Notes under the pieces: model-generated | What the model was told of the DNA's origin: nothing | Seen by the model: the letters and a program-made list of their open reading frames with translations, nothing else | The model's database searches: none | Shown here: piece after piece, positions 57,381 to 64,000 of the stretch | Layout: every line of letters begins with the position of its first letter | How positions within the stretch are numbered: position 1 is the first letter of the stretch | Position numbers and translations under genes: made by a program | Origin: Chiayiivirga sp. | GTDB lineage: Bacteria; Pseudomonadota; Gammaproteobacteria; Xanthomonadales; Xanthomonadaceae | DNA length: 64,000 nucleotides | Assembly: GCA_022647565.1 (NCBI GenBank) | Contig: JALCLA010000004.1 | Span: 124,001-188,000 of the forward strand | Direction: 5' to 3'

Positions 57381-57914
57381 GTACGCGACCGCGTGCGCAC
57401 CTTCCTGCTGCAGCTGCAACACGACACGCCGAATCGCCCCATTGCCGTAATGTCCGCCCTCGCCGAAGGCGCCGACCAACTCGTTGCCGAAGTCGCCCTC
57501 GACCTGGGACTCGCGTTGAAGGCCGTGCTCCCCATGCCACGCGTCAGCTACGAATCCGACTTCGCCACGGCCGCATCACTGCATCACTTCAACCACCTCT
57601 GCAGCGCCGCGACCGAGCTCATCGAACTCCCGCTCGTCGCAGGCCACACCACGGCCACCATCTCCGAGCAAGGCGAGGCGCGCACCCTGCAGTACAACGC
57701 GCTCGGCGAGCACCTGTGCACCCGTAGCGACGTGTTGCTGGCGCTGTGGGATGGGAAGCGCAGCCAGAAGCCCGCGGGGACGGCTTGGGTGGTGCGAATG
57801 CGACGGCAGAGCGGAAACGGTCCCACGTATCAGGTTGTTTGCTCGCGGAACCAAGTCGACGGCGCGTTTACTTCCACGCCACGTCGTGCGCAAGCCTTCT
57901 GGTTGTACGGCTAG
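57381..57914 (+). pseudogene. remnant of a SLOG-type nucleotide-sensor/effector gene
   Basis: The frame reading RDRVRTFLLQLQHD, then IAVMSALAEGADQLVAEVAL, LGLALKAVLPMPRVSYESDF, ELIELPLVAG, LGEHLCTRSDVLLALWDGK and GTAWVVRMRR follows the pattern of SLOG/TRPM-SLOG-like domains (ALAEGAD-LVAEVAL, VLPMP---Y--DF, SDVL-ALWDG). Several defence proteins use such domains to sense nucleotide signals. The usual beginning (a GVTGHR-like strand) is missing upstream and the sequence collapses after YQVVCSR, ending at a stop at 57912. It is a truncated copy, not a working gene. Confidence 0.55.
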
Positions 57915-58133
57915 AAGCACCCAGAAGTCGGGGCATCTCGATAGGGGTTCGCTTGAAGGGCTCTCCGGACCGCCCATCAACCGGGTCGCCGAAAGCCGAT
58001 CGTGATGTCGAAGAAGCAGCACTGGGTGTGCGCCCAGTCGGGAGCGCCTTTCGGCGAGGTGGCATGAACCAGTTCATCAATCACGCAGTTGTCGCAGTTG
58101 CGCACCGCGTCGAATCTCAGCCATTGGGGTCCC
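57915..58133. other. gap with a possible short minus-strand remnant
   Basis: Downstream of hipA the minus strand carries about 45 codons ending at 57977 (NCDNCVIDELVHATSPKGAP, then DWAHTQCCFFDITIGF and a stop). Its composition looks protein-like, but there is no good start codon or ribosome site. It may be the tail of a lost gene. Confidence 0.3.
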
Positions 58134-59357
58134 CTACTGACGATCGAACCGGGAGGCGAACCCCTCGAATGCCTGCCGTAGTCCAGCACCAACGACGGGC
58201 TCCAACTCAAGCAATGCACGGTGCTCGACGATCCCCTGCTCCACCGCCTGCAGCAGGGCAAGGATGCGACCACGGGGGTCGCCAATCTCGCAGCGCTTGG
58301 CAAAGTCCATCAGGTGGACGCGGGACGCCACCAGACTCTTCGACCCACCCAGCGTCAATGCCAGACTGTCGTCGGGGATGTAGGCCGTAGTGCACACCAT
58401 GTCGTAGGCCGGTGCGAGCCAGACGTCCTCCGAGGTCGGATCGTCATACAGAACGCCGAAGTTCTTCAGGTGCCCGTCGCCATTGCCCAGGATGCAGGAC
58501 AGGGCCACCTGGTCAAACAACTGCCCCAGGGCCGCAAGCCGACAATTGGGCGAGCAGAACAGCGAGACGAACCGCGCCACCTGCTCATAGCTGCCCTCGT
58601 ACTTCTGCGCTGCGCCCTTGGCCATCAGCACGGCCATTTCCTCGAAGCCGAGCGCCTGGCCGTCGGCCGTGCGATCAAACCGCCGCATCACGAAAAGCTG
58701 CCTGTTGTCGGACAGGTAGAACTCCGGGACAGGAATGCCCGAATTCCTGACCACGGACATGCAGACGAACTCATTCACAGCCAGACCGGGGTAATCGGCA
58801 CCTCCGCTCTTGACGATGAGGTCCGTCGTGGCGAGCGATACCTTGCCTTCGGGCTCCCGGGCTTCCGGGACGAGCAGCTTGGGCTGCACGCCGGACATAC
58901 CAGTACGGAACAGATAGCGCCGTGCCAACTCTTCGAACAGGTTCTCGGCCCCGTCCCAAGCCAGGATCTGCGCCAAGCGCTCCCCGCGTCCCTCCCGGTC
59001 ACCTGCCCCCAAGGCCTCGACGAGTTCGGGTGGCGCCTCGACATGGACCCGCCCGATCGCCGCATCGCGGCCGGTCAGCGCCAGCAGGAGCATGGGATCG
59101 ATGGTGGTCGCCTTGGCCAATCGCTGGCGCAGTCGTTCCAGCACATAACCCTCGGGCAGGTTCATCTGGAAGATGGGATGCAAATCGCGGCTGGCGTACT
59201 GCTCCAACCGGTGCGGCATCAACAGACTGATCTCTGCAGCCTTGAGCGCATCTGCGTGGTAGCCGAACAGATAGCCATCATTGATCCGGGCAAGGACGCC
59301 GCTGCCTCCCTGCGGTGTTCCAACCCGGAGTCGGTCGATGGTGGCGGGATTAGTCAT
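58134..59357 (-). CDS. hipA: HipA-family toxin kinase
   Basis: A 407-residue Ser/Thr kinase of the HipA type; the E. coli enzyme phosphorylates glutamyl-tRNA synthetase and induces persistence. The N-terminal subdomain includes IFQMNLPEGYVLERL. The flexible ATP-binding loop is RTGMSGVQPKLLV, the Lys of LIVKSGG contacts ATP, MRRFDR is typical, the catalytic loop is GNGDGHLKNFGVL and the metal-binding Asp lies in APAYDMV. All catalytic elements appear intact. It overlaps hipB by 8 bp. Confidence 0.94.
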   Translation of the reverse strand: MTNPATIDRLRVGTPQGGSGVLARINDGYLFGYHADALKAAEISLLMPHRLEQYASRDLHPIFQMNLPEGYVLERLRQRLAKATTIDPMLLLALTGRDAAIGRVHVEAPPELVEALGAGDREGRGERLAQILAWDGAENLFEELARRYLFRTGMSGVQPKLLVPEAREPEGKVSLATTDLIVKSGGADYPGLAVNEFVCMSVVRNSGIPVPEFYLSDNRQLFVMRRFDRTADGQALGFEEMAVLMAKGAAQKYEGSYEQVARFVSLFCSPNCRLAALGQLFDQVALSCILGNGDGHLKNFGVLYDDPTSEDVWLAPAYDMVCTTAYIPDDSLALTLGGSKSLVASRVHLMDFAKRCEIGDPRGRILALLQAVEQGIVEHRALLELEPVVGAGLRQAFEGFASRFDRQ

Positions 59358-59607
59358 TCGCCAACATCTCCCTGACCTCGTCCAAAGTGGGGCGGCGCGC
59401 CGGGACAGGCGTGAACTCCAGCCCCAGTGCGGCCGCCACTTCAGCGTAGGCGCCGATGGAGACCGACGCGTCGCCCCGCTCGATCTGGATCACCTTGAGC
59501 CGCGGGACGGTGGCCAAGGCCGCCACTTGGGCCTGTGTCAGGCCGCGCCGCTTACGGGCGTCCCGTAACGAACTGCCGAACCGGCGTAGGAGAGTGGTAA
59601 CATCCAT
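59350..59607 (-). CDS. hipB: HipB-family XRE antitoxin/repressor
   Basis: An 85-residue helix-turn-helix protein (SLRDARKRRGLTQAQVAALATVPRLKVIQIERGDASVSIGAYAEVAAALGL). It neutralises HipA and represses the operon. Longer frames open from 59625 or 59616, but those codons lie within the predicted -10 region, so the ATG at 59607 is preferred. The C-terminal tail (ARRPTLDEVREMLAND) would contact HipA. Confidence 0.92.
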   Translation of the reverse strand: MDVTTLLRRFGSSLRDARKRRGLTQAQVAALATVPRLKVIQIERGDASVSIGAYAEVAAALGLEFTPVPARRPTLDEVREMLAND

Positions 59608-59614
59608 GTATTGC

Positions 59615-59642
59615 ATGCTAAACATATGACTATATATGTCAA
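59615..59642 (-). promoter_or_regulatory. hipBA promoter with overlapping operator; predicts a leaderless mRNA
   Basis: On the minus strand TTGACA (59642-59637) and TAGCAT (59620-59615) are separated by exactly 17 bases. The transcript should start at about 59608-59607, on the A of the hipB ATG. An inverted repeat ACATAT (59622-59627) and ATATGT (59634-59639) with a 6-bp centre covers the spacer and the -35 box, a natural HipB operator. There is no Shine-Dalgarno between promoter and start codon. Confidence 0.75.
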
Positions 59643-59704
59643 GTATTCAATGCTTTTAGGCCGCGTAACTCTCCTACGTAGACCTCAACGTGAGAGACCA
59701 AGCT

Positions 59705-59966
59705 TCATCGCGAGCGTTTGCAAATCAAAGAGGTCAGGGCCGTGCCGCCGACATTGGGATGGCGCAGCGACAGCACGCCTTCGACGTAGTCGCGCTCATG
59801 CGCCATGCAAGACTCGTCGATACGAACCGGGACACGGAGCGCACACCTCCGACGCCGGCGTCAATTGCTGCCACGACGCCACGACCTCGCTCGGCTTGCG
59901 TGCGCCGGGCGAAAACGAATCGATCTGCGCCAGCATCGCAGGGACATAGACGACGACCGGTTTCAT
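59705..59966 (-). pseudogene. decayed N-terminal fragment of a histone-deacetylase-like hydrolase
   Basis: From an ATG at 59966 the minus strand reads MKPVVVYVPAMLAQIDSFSP and KPSEVVASWQQL. It then shifts frame at a CCC run (59829-59831) and continues PVRIDESCMAHERDYVEGVL, ending at a stop (59705-59707). Removing one C joins the parts. The pattern of a short strand, a Pro-rich segment and HD-YV-GVL resembles the start of acetoin-utilisation/HDAC-like amidohydrolases. The catalytic His-Asp core is absent. From memory of the family only; a search is needed to confirm. Confidence 0.35.
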
Positions 59967-60283
59967 CGGTTCGCTCACTGGGTGGCTTGGAACGCGTAGA
60001 AACCCCGCGAAATCGGGCATCACGATGCAGGACCGTGCCCGGGCATGAAAGTCAATGCGGGAAGCTCAACGGTCGCAGAGCGAACCGAGCAGGCAACCTC
60101 GACCGCACAACCCTGTACATGCATTCCGACGGCGACAGAGTGCTCAATCCCGGGCCGCGAAGCGAGATCAAGGCCATCGTTGCCGACTACCTTGCCACGT
60201 TGGTGATGAAACTCGCCGGGCAGCACCACCTCAAGGCTCACCACAATCGGGCATTGCACGCAGTGTCGGAATCACTTCCACAC
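59967..60283. other. non-coding or unrecognised stretch
   Basis: Both strands have short open frames, including a plus-strand segment TTLYMHSDGDRVLNPGPRSE that looks protein-like, but none has a ribosome site, a usable start or a recognisable family. Probably degraded accessory DNA. Confidence 0.4.
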
Positions 60284-61474
60284 TCAAGGCGTTACCGACT
60301 CGGCTCGCTCGCGCTCGAAGCGGGCCACTTCCTCCCTCGCTTCGCGCGAGGCCTGGCTGTCCGCGCCGAAAGCAAGATCGGACAGGTCGCGCCGGCAGCG
60401 CCAGATCGCAATCAGCCCGTCCAGGTTTCCGGTCGTGTTGTAGAACGTGGCGATTCTGTACTGCAGGGTCGACGTGGCATCAAAGGCGTCGGTGAACTCG
60501 GGCGTGAACACGGCGTCCTCCGGCAACAACTGCGTCATCCTGACGCAGGCCTCCGCTACCAGTTGCGCAGGCTCGACCAACGCCAGGTCGATGCCTTGGT
60601 GCAGGGCCTTGTCGATGTCGGCTAGAGCGTTCCTGCTGATCCGACTCGCCACATCCCGCTCGGTCGCATCAATGGCGCGTTCCGTGCGTTCCTTCGCCAT
60701 CAGATCGCCAAGCGAGGCCAGCGCGCGGGCATGCACCAGCGCCGAATCTCGATCGTTGCCACTCGCGACGAGGTCGCGCGCCTGGCCGTACAGGTCGTGC
60801 GCCGCTTTCTCTTCGCCGCGGCGGTAGCTCAGTGCCGCCAGATTTGCCAGCACCGAGGCGCGCTCAGCATCGCCGCGATCCCAGCGTTCGATTTGCGCGA
60901 GTCGTTCGCGATTTAGTCGCTCGACCCGCTCCAGATCCGGCGGGTCCCGCTGCTGCAAAATGCGGACCAACGCCGCAATTTCGTCGCCTGCATACGTGCC
61001 GGCATAGCCCTCGGCTGGCGCCGCCAGCGCGATGATCCGCTCCAACCGGGCAGGCTGGGCCGGGTCGCCGTCGGAGCTTTCCCGCACCTGCGCACTTAAT
61101 TGGCGTATCTCGATCGCGTGCGCCGGCAGCGGCGCGATAACAACCGTGCCATTGGCTTCGATCCGCGCTTCGAGATCGTGGTCGCCCAGGACCAGACTCC
61201 ACGCGGTACTCACGCGAAGATCTGCGAGGTCCAGCGACACACGCGCGGCGGCAGGCACCCGTTCGACGCCGCGAAGCGTGACTCCGGTGGCGGCACCGAT
61301 CTCGCGCAGGACATCGCGGGTCGGGACATCGAGTGCCCGAATCGCGATCCGATCGGGGCTGCCCGCCAGCGGCTGCACACGGATCGCGCCCGGCTCGGCA
61401 CTGGCCCCACCAAGCAGCACCGGCAGGAGCAGCACCGGCAGGAGCAGCACACTACACAGCATCAAGATGCGCAC
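60284..61474 (-). CDS. exported STN-domain protein with helical repeat C-terminus
   Basis: A 396-residue protein with a signal peptide (MRILMLCSVLLLPVLLLPVL, then LGGASA). Residues about 40-120 (IAIRALDVPTRDVLREIGAATGVTLRGVERVPAAARVSLDLADLRVSTAWSLVL) match the secretin/TonB short N-terminal (STN) fold found in secretins and FecA-type receptors. The rest is helical and TPR-like (ASVLANLAALSYRRGEEKAAHDLYGQARDLV). No secretin channel or receptor barrel follows, so it is a stand-alone periplasmic protein of unknown function. A 15-nt tandem duplication lengthens the signal peptide. Confidence 0.75.
   Translation of the reverse strand: MRILMLCSVLLLPVLLLPVLLGGASAEPGAIRVQPLAGSPDRIAIRALDVPTRDVLREIGAATGVTLRGVERVPAAARVSLDLADLRVSTAWSLVLGDHDLEARIEANGTVVIAPLPAHAIEIRQLSAQVRESSDGDPAQPARLERIIALAAPAEGYAGTYAGDEIAALVRILQQRDPPDLERVERLNRERLAQIERWDRGDAERASVLANLAALSYRRGEEKAAHDLYGQARDLVASGNDRDSALVHARALASLGDLMAKERTERAIDATERDVASRISRNALADIDKALHQGIDLALVEPAQLVAEACVRMTQLLPEDAVFTPEFTDAFDATSTLQYRIATFYNTTGNLDGLIAIWRCRRDLSDLAFGADSQASREAREEVARFERERAESVTP
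61412..61456. repeat. 15-nt tandem duplication in the STN-protein signal peptide
   Basis: The unit GCAGCACCGGCAGGA occurs twice in tandem with a third partial copy, encoding LLLPV-LLLPV-LL on the minus strand. The reading frame is preserved because the unit is five codons, so copy number could vary without loss of the protein. Confidence 0.7.
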
Positions 61475-62015
61475 GGGTCGGCTCGCATACGAACGGGAAT
61501 GCTATGGACAACGCAACGCGCGGCGAGAATCGGCCACCCTTTGTGGCCGTCTTTTCCGCGGGTCAGTTCTGGATCGGCGCGGCGCAACGAGCGCTCGCGA
61601 CCAGTGCGACACCGGAGCGACATGGCGCAAAAGCTGTCGACCCAGACTCCACCTTCGGCAAGGCACCCGTGCCGCCCTAGCGCGGCGCGGCGCGGCGAAA
61701 AATACCTGGGGGTCAATCCGCGCTCTTGCGGCGGCACCAGCGTCGCCGTATCGGGCGCAGCCACCGGTCACAGCGACCGGTCACAGACAGCGCGTACGAG
61801 TCGAGATCGTCGTTTGCGCCGCGCTACCCGCTGCGACCAAGCGCCACGGAATCGCAGAAGTACTTGGGGGTCAGCCAACTGCGCATGACCCTAAAGTTGC
61901 GCGAAACGGCAAGATTCGAAACTAAGGGGTTGAACTCGAGACGCAGAAAAATCGCGATGGTCACAGAACCGGTCACAAGCCGGTCACAGACGCGTTTCGG
62001 ACCCCACAAACAACA
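61475..62015. other. 541-bp gap with GGTCACA repeats
   Basis: No convincing gene. Five direct copies of GGTCACA lie in two clusters (61766 and 61779; 61959, 61971 and 61982) with spacings of 11-13 bases, most as ACCGGTCACAG. Two copies of TACYTGGGGGTCA occur at 61703 and 61861. Short plus-strand frames cross the region but look like shadows or remnants. Confidence 0.5.
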
Positions 62016-62054
62016 ACGCCAGCGAGGCTAAGTCACTGGCGTGGTTGATTTTTT
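62016..62054. terminator. terminator next to the tRNA-Arg remnant
   Basis: ACGCCAG (62016-62022) and CTGGCGT (62036-62042) form a 7-bp stem. On the minus strand it lies just downstream of the tRNA 3' end and is followed by TTGTTGTTTG, as expected for the original tRNA terminator. On the plus strand a T6 run (62049-62054) follows. Confidence 0.55.
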
Positions 62055-62056
62055 AT

Positions 62057-62101
62057 TGGCGCGCCCGGAGAGATTCGAACTCCCGACCCCCAAGTTCGTA
62101 G
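62057..62101 (-). other. 3' part of tRNA-Arg(ACG): integration scar (att site)
   Basis: Read on the minus strand, this 45-base segment holds an anticodon loop CTACGAA (anticodon ACG), the 3' anticodon strand, the variable region, the T-arm GGGAG-TTCGAAT-CTCTC, the acceptor strand CGGGCGC, discriminator G and an encoded CCA. Upstream (above 62101) there is no matching 5' acceptor strand, D-arm or 5' anticodon strand, so the gene is only a 3' piece. This is the classical footprint of tyrosine-integrase insertion in a tRNA gene. The intact tRNA should lie at the far end of the element, to the right of the window. Confidence 0.85.
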
Positions 62102-62123
62102 CTAGCTAAGGCCGGTAGCCATG

Positions 62124-62267
62124 GATTTACCTAGTGCAGTGAAAAATAGCGTAAATCTACGTTTACATTATTTTCCCGGCACTTACGTCTGACTTTCCGG
62201 CGCATATTAGTGACAGTTGAAGTCATTTGTCACACGACATCCGCTACAACTTTAGCTAGACTGTCAC
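62124..62267. repeat. short inverted and direct repeats at the element end (possible integrase arm sites)
   Basis: GATTTAC (62124-62130) is inverted at GTAAATC (62151-62157), with another TTTAC at 62162-62166. GTGACA (62210-62215) is inverted at TGTCAC (62228-62233) and TGTCAC recurs at 62262-62267. Such clustered short repeats within 200 bases of an att core are typical of integrase or excisionase binding arms, or of an operator for the gene at 62364. Confidence 0.4.
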
Positions 62268-62363
62268 TCGGTAGCCCGAGCTTTTCTGACCCCCAAGCGG
62301 GCATCCCGGGACCGGTGCCATGGTCGCAAGCACGTCGCCAGCAGATCGACTGTCGGGTTCGGC

Positions 62364-64000
62364 ATGACGGCAAAGCCTCGCGCCGCCCCATGGTTCGCCT
62401 CTCCGACGATCATACCCGAAGCCCGGGCGCTGCTTGCGCTGGTTGATCCGCCCGAGCAGCCTCTCGAGTTTCAAGCCTTTGTAGCGGGGGTCCGCGACGC
62501 CCTCGGCGCCCTGAGCCCGGAGCACGAAATCCTTTTCCTGGGGCGACCCCTCGGAGCGATCCTCAATCAGCTGTCGGCATCTGTCCCTTCCGAGGTCAGG
62601 GCGGTTCGGACCCAGTGGGACCAAGACCCGCTTCGCGGCCATGGCGCAACCGCGTACCGTGCATTTGCGCAGCCGGCCCCACCAGGCAGCCCCGGAGGGT
62701 ACGCCTGTCTCAAGGCGATTCTGTTGGGGCTTCTGCTGGTTCGATCCCGCGGCCGCAAGGCGGTCAGCCTGGAAGCGATCGAGCACGTCGTTCGCTTTAC
62801 TCGCCTCGCCAGCCAAGACGTGCACGTCGACCACGAATTTGCACGAGCCGCGATCATCGCCTCGCTGCCGTCGACCTTCATTCCCAGCAAGGTTCGAGCG
62901 GCGCTCGCCCAGTGCGAGAGTGTGCCTCCAGCCTTGCATCCACGATTGAAGGAGATCGTGCACGCCGTCGAGATGCTCGCCAGGTCGTTTTCGCTGCTGG
63001 ATCGGGGCGATCCCATCCCGACGCCTAGCATCGAAGCGACGACCGCCGGCACTTCCTCCAGTCCCCCCAAGCCGCCAGCCCCAACCACCAGGCCCGCTCG
63101 AACTCGTCACCGGCCGCCGCCGCGCCACTCGCCGGACCTGACGAGCGCGGGAGTGGAAGATCCCGAGACCACCTTCATCTACGGCGCTGCGTTCACGCCC
63201 TCCGCCGATGTCATGGAAGAGATTGCCCACGCGGCTGAAGCCATTGACGACCGCTTGCCGCTGAGCGAAGCGCTCATTCAAGAGACATCGTCGTCAACCT
63301 CGGCCGTCAAGCGGCGCATGACGGCGTTGCGCCTCATGTCTGATGTGCGACAAGGATTCTGGGCCCGTTGCCAGTGGGATGCGTCGTCCCCTGGAGAAAT
63401 GCGCAATGCCCTGCAACGCCTGCGCGAAGAACTCGCGCGGCTGGAGGTCGCCCCCGATGCGACGCGGCACGAAGCCCTGACCTTGGGTCTCCTCTCGGCA
63501 TCCACCGGATTGCCGAGGACCCGGTGTCACTCGATTCGGGCGGAATCGCTGGTGGACAGGGACGAAAAGTCGGCACCGGATATACTCGATCGCGACCGCG
63601 GCAGTCTCACGCTGCCGCTGGTCGCGCGCGAGGAGCGCTACAAGCCCAAGCCCGAGCAGGTGCGGTTTCTCCGCGAGGTAAAGGACGCCGTGCCGATCCA
63701 ACTTGCGCAGGAAGTGACCGCCGAACTGCGCCGATTGATCCCCTCCGACGATGGCTATGCGTTCCGGACGGAACTCGATGTGTTGGAGAAGATTCTCGAC
63801 ACCCTGTTCCAGGACGCCAGGGACGGGGAGCCTCGCATCACTGCGGCGCGGCTCTTCCGCGGCCACCAGTTGGAGGTTTTGAATCAGTGTGGCGATCCAA
63901 CGGTGGCGCAGATGCTCACTGGCCAGACGCTGGGTACGCCGCCCGTGGGCCTTTCGTATTACGCGGCCAAACCCAAGATTCTTCAGGCCATCTACAACCG
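62364..64000 (+). CDS. divergent tyrosine-recombinase-like protein of a tRNA island (partial, 3' end beyond window)
   Basis: The frame is open from 62256. The first ATG is 62364 (MTAKPRAAPWFASPTIIPEA) and 545 codons are visible without a stop. Residues 1-220 are helical and unrecognised; 220-270 form a Pro/Thr/Arg-rich linker. From about 370 the layout resembles tyrosine-recombinase catalytic domains: ALTLGLLSASTGLPRTRCHSI where integrases have the first Arg, and ITAARLFRGHQLEVLNQCGD (492-511) where they have HxxRH. VAQMLTGQTLGTPPVGLSYY follows, with Tyr532/Tyr533 where the nucleophile stands. Key residues are partly non-canonical (the HxxRH position reads RLFRGH, GH reads GQ), so it may be an inactive or specialised recombinase, perhaps one of a multi-gene integration module. 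Confidence 0.6.
   Translation, partial: MTAKPRAAPWFASPTIIPEARALLALVDPPEQPLEFQAFVAGVRDALGALSPEHEILFLGRPLGAILNQLSASVPSEVRAVRTQWDQDPLRGHGATAYRAFAQPAPPGSPGGYACLKAILLGLLLVRSRGRKAVSLEAIEHVVRFTRLASQDVHVDHEFARAAIIASLPSTFIPSKVRAALAQCESVPPALHPRLKEIVHAVEMLARSFSLLDRGDPIPTPSIEATTAGTSSSPPKPPAPTTRPARTRHRPPPRHSPDLTSAGVEDPETTFIYGAAFTPSADVMEEIAHAAEAIDDRLPLSEALIQETSSSTSAVKRRMTALRLMSDVRQGFWARCQWDASSPGEMRNALQRLREELARLEVAPDATRHEALTLGLLSASTGLPRTRCHSIRAESLVDRDEKSAPDILDRDRGSLTLPLVAREERYKPKPEQVRFLREVKDAVPIQLAQEVTAELRRLIPSDDGYAFRTELDVLEKILDTLFQDARDGEPRITAARLFRGHQLEVLNQCGDPTVAQMLTGQTLGTPPVGLSYYAAKPKILQAIYN

Larger units (their letters stand above)
62102..64000. mobile_element. left end of an integrative element or genomic island at tRNA-Arg
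   Basis: The tRNA fragment orientation places chromosomal DNA at lower and element DNA at higher coordinates. The first 200 bases of the element are AT-rich compared with the rest and contain short inverted repeats. The first gene points inward and has a recombinase-like C-terminal part. The right end is outside the window, so size and cargo are unknown. Confidence 0.65.

Noticed and set aside
59690..60625. 311-codon plus-strand frame between hipB and the STN gene
   Set aside because: Arg/Pro/Ser-rich shadow-like composition, no ribosome site, and it runs opposite both the HDAC-like remnant and the STN gene.
61703..61873. Two TACYTGGGGGTCA motifs as additional tRNA att copies
   Set aside because: They share only about 10 bases with the tRNA fragment and lie in the opposite orientation; the similarity is probably chance.
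61766..61988. GGTCACA repeats as a CRISPR array
   Set aside because: Repeat units are 7-10 bases with 4-6 base gaps and two separate clusters; no spacer structure or cas genes.
62057..62130. Complete tRNA-Arg gene
   Set aside because: No 5' acceptor strand (GCGCCCG), D-arm or pairing 5' anticodon strand is found upstream of the anticodon loop.
62256..63281. 341-codon minus-strand frame at the right end
   Set aside because: The plus strand has a longer uninterrupted frame (62364 onward, open past the window) with protein-like composition, so the minus frame is its shadow.

Overview
The window is high-GC DNA (by eye about two thirds G+C) with tightly packed genes, many joined by 4-bp ATGA or GTGA overlaps. 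It looks like a gammaproteobacterial chromosome of the Xanthomonadales/Lysobacterales type. Supporting signs are the liu leucine-degradation operon, the acnD-prpF pair, formate-dependent purT, EfpL (YeiP type), an ECF sigma factor paired with a Ser/Thr kinase-TPR protein, and GTAG-type REP hairpins like the SMAG repeats described in Stenotrophomonas. The species cannot be named from the sequence alone. Layout, left to right. 0-8 kb: a thiolase, an alanine-rich lipoprotein with an excellent terminator, and a leucine/isovalerate catabolic operon (liuB, liuC, liuD, an orphan lipoprotein, liuE). liuB carries an apparent single-base frameshift. 8-15 kb: a TPR/GT41-like protein, a two-component pair whose regulator ends inside a 166-bp palindromic MITE-like element, and a PAS-GGDEF-EAL protein. 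15-18 kb: a GNAT protein, a 3-hydroxyacyl-CoA dehydrogenase-type SDR and efpL, set among GTAG REPs. 17.4-20.96 kb: an apparent six-gene minus-strand operon (SPFH protein, 24-residue membrane peptide, Arc-like ribbon-helix-helix protein, CPBP protease, bacterial PH-like protein, M15 peptidase) led by a perfect 21-bp palindrome. 21-30 kb: secreted beta-propeller and transglutaminase proteins, purT, an exo/endonuclease lipoprotein, bpt, a CorC/HlyC-type membrane protein, ExoD and DUF3592 proteins. 30-41 kb: ECF sigma factor with kinase, asnB, an alpha/beta hydrolase, a PhnD-like binding protein coupled to a GGDEF-EAL receptor, trmJ and suhB. 41-47 kb: the classical queA-tgt-yajC-secD-secF run, converging on suhB through a shared 18-bp terminator stem. 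47-57 kb: an Lrp/AsnC regulator divergent from a class III aminotransferase, an ATPase-like protein, proline iminopeptidase, and acnD - SRAP protein - prpF. From about 57 kb the DNA becomes accessory. It holds a truncated SLOG-type nucleotide-sensor gene, a hipBA toxin-antitoxin pair with a sigma70 promoter that predicts a leaderless transcript, a decayed histone-deacetylase-like gene, a secreted STN-domain protein and several hundred bases without a convincing gene. At 62057-62101 lies the 3' part only of a tRNA-Arg(ACG) gene on the minus strand, the usual scar of an element integrated in a tRNA gene. The orientation places the element to the right. Its first gene starts at 62364, runs open past the window end, and looks like a divergent tyrosine-recombinase relative with an unrecognised N-terminal half. 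This island edge and the SPFH operon are the best candidates for undescribed biology.
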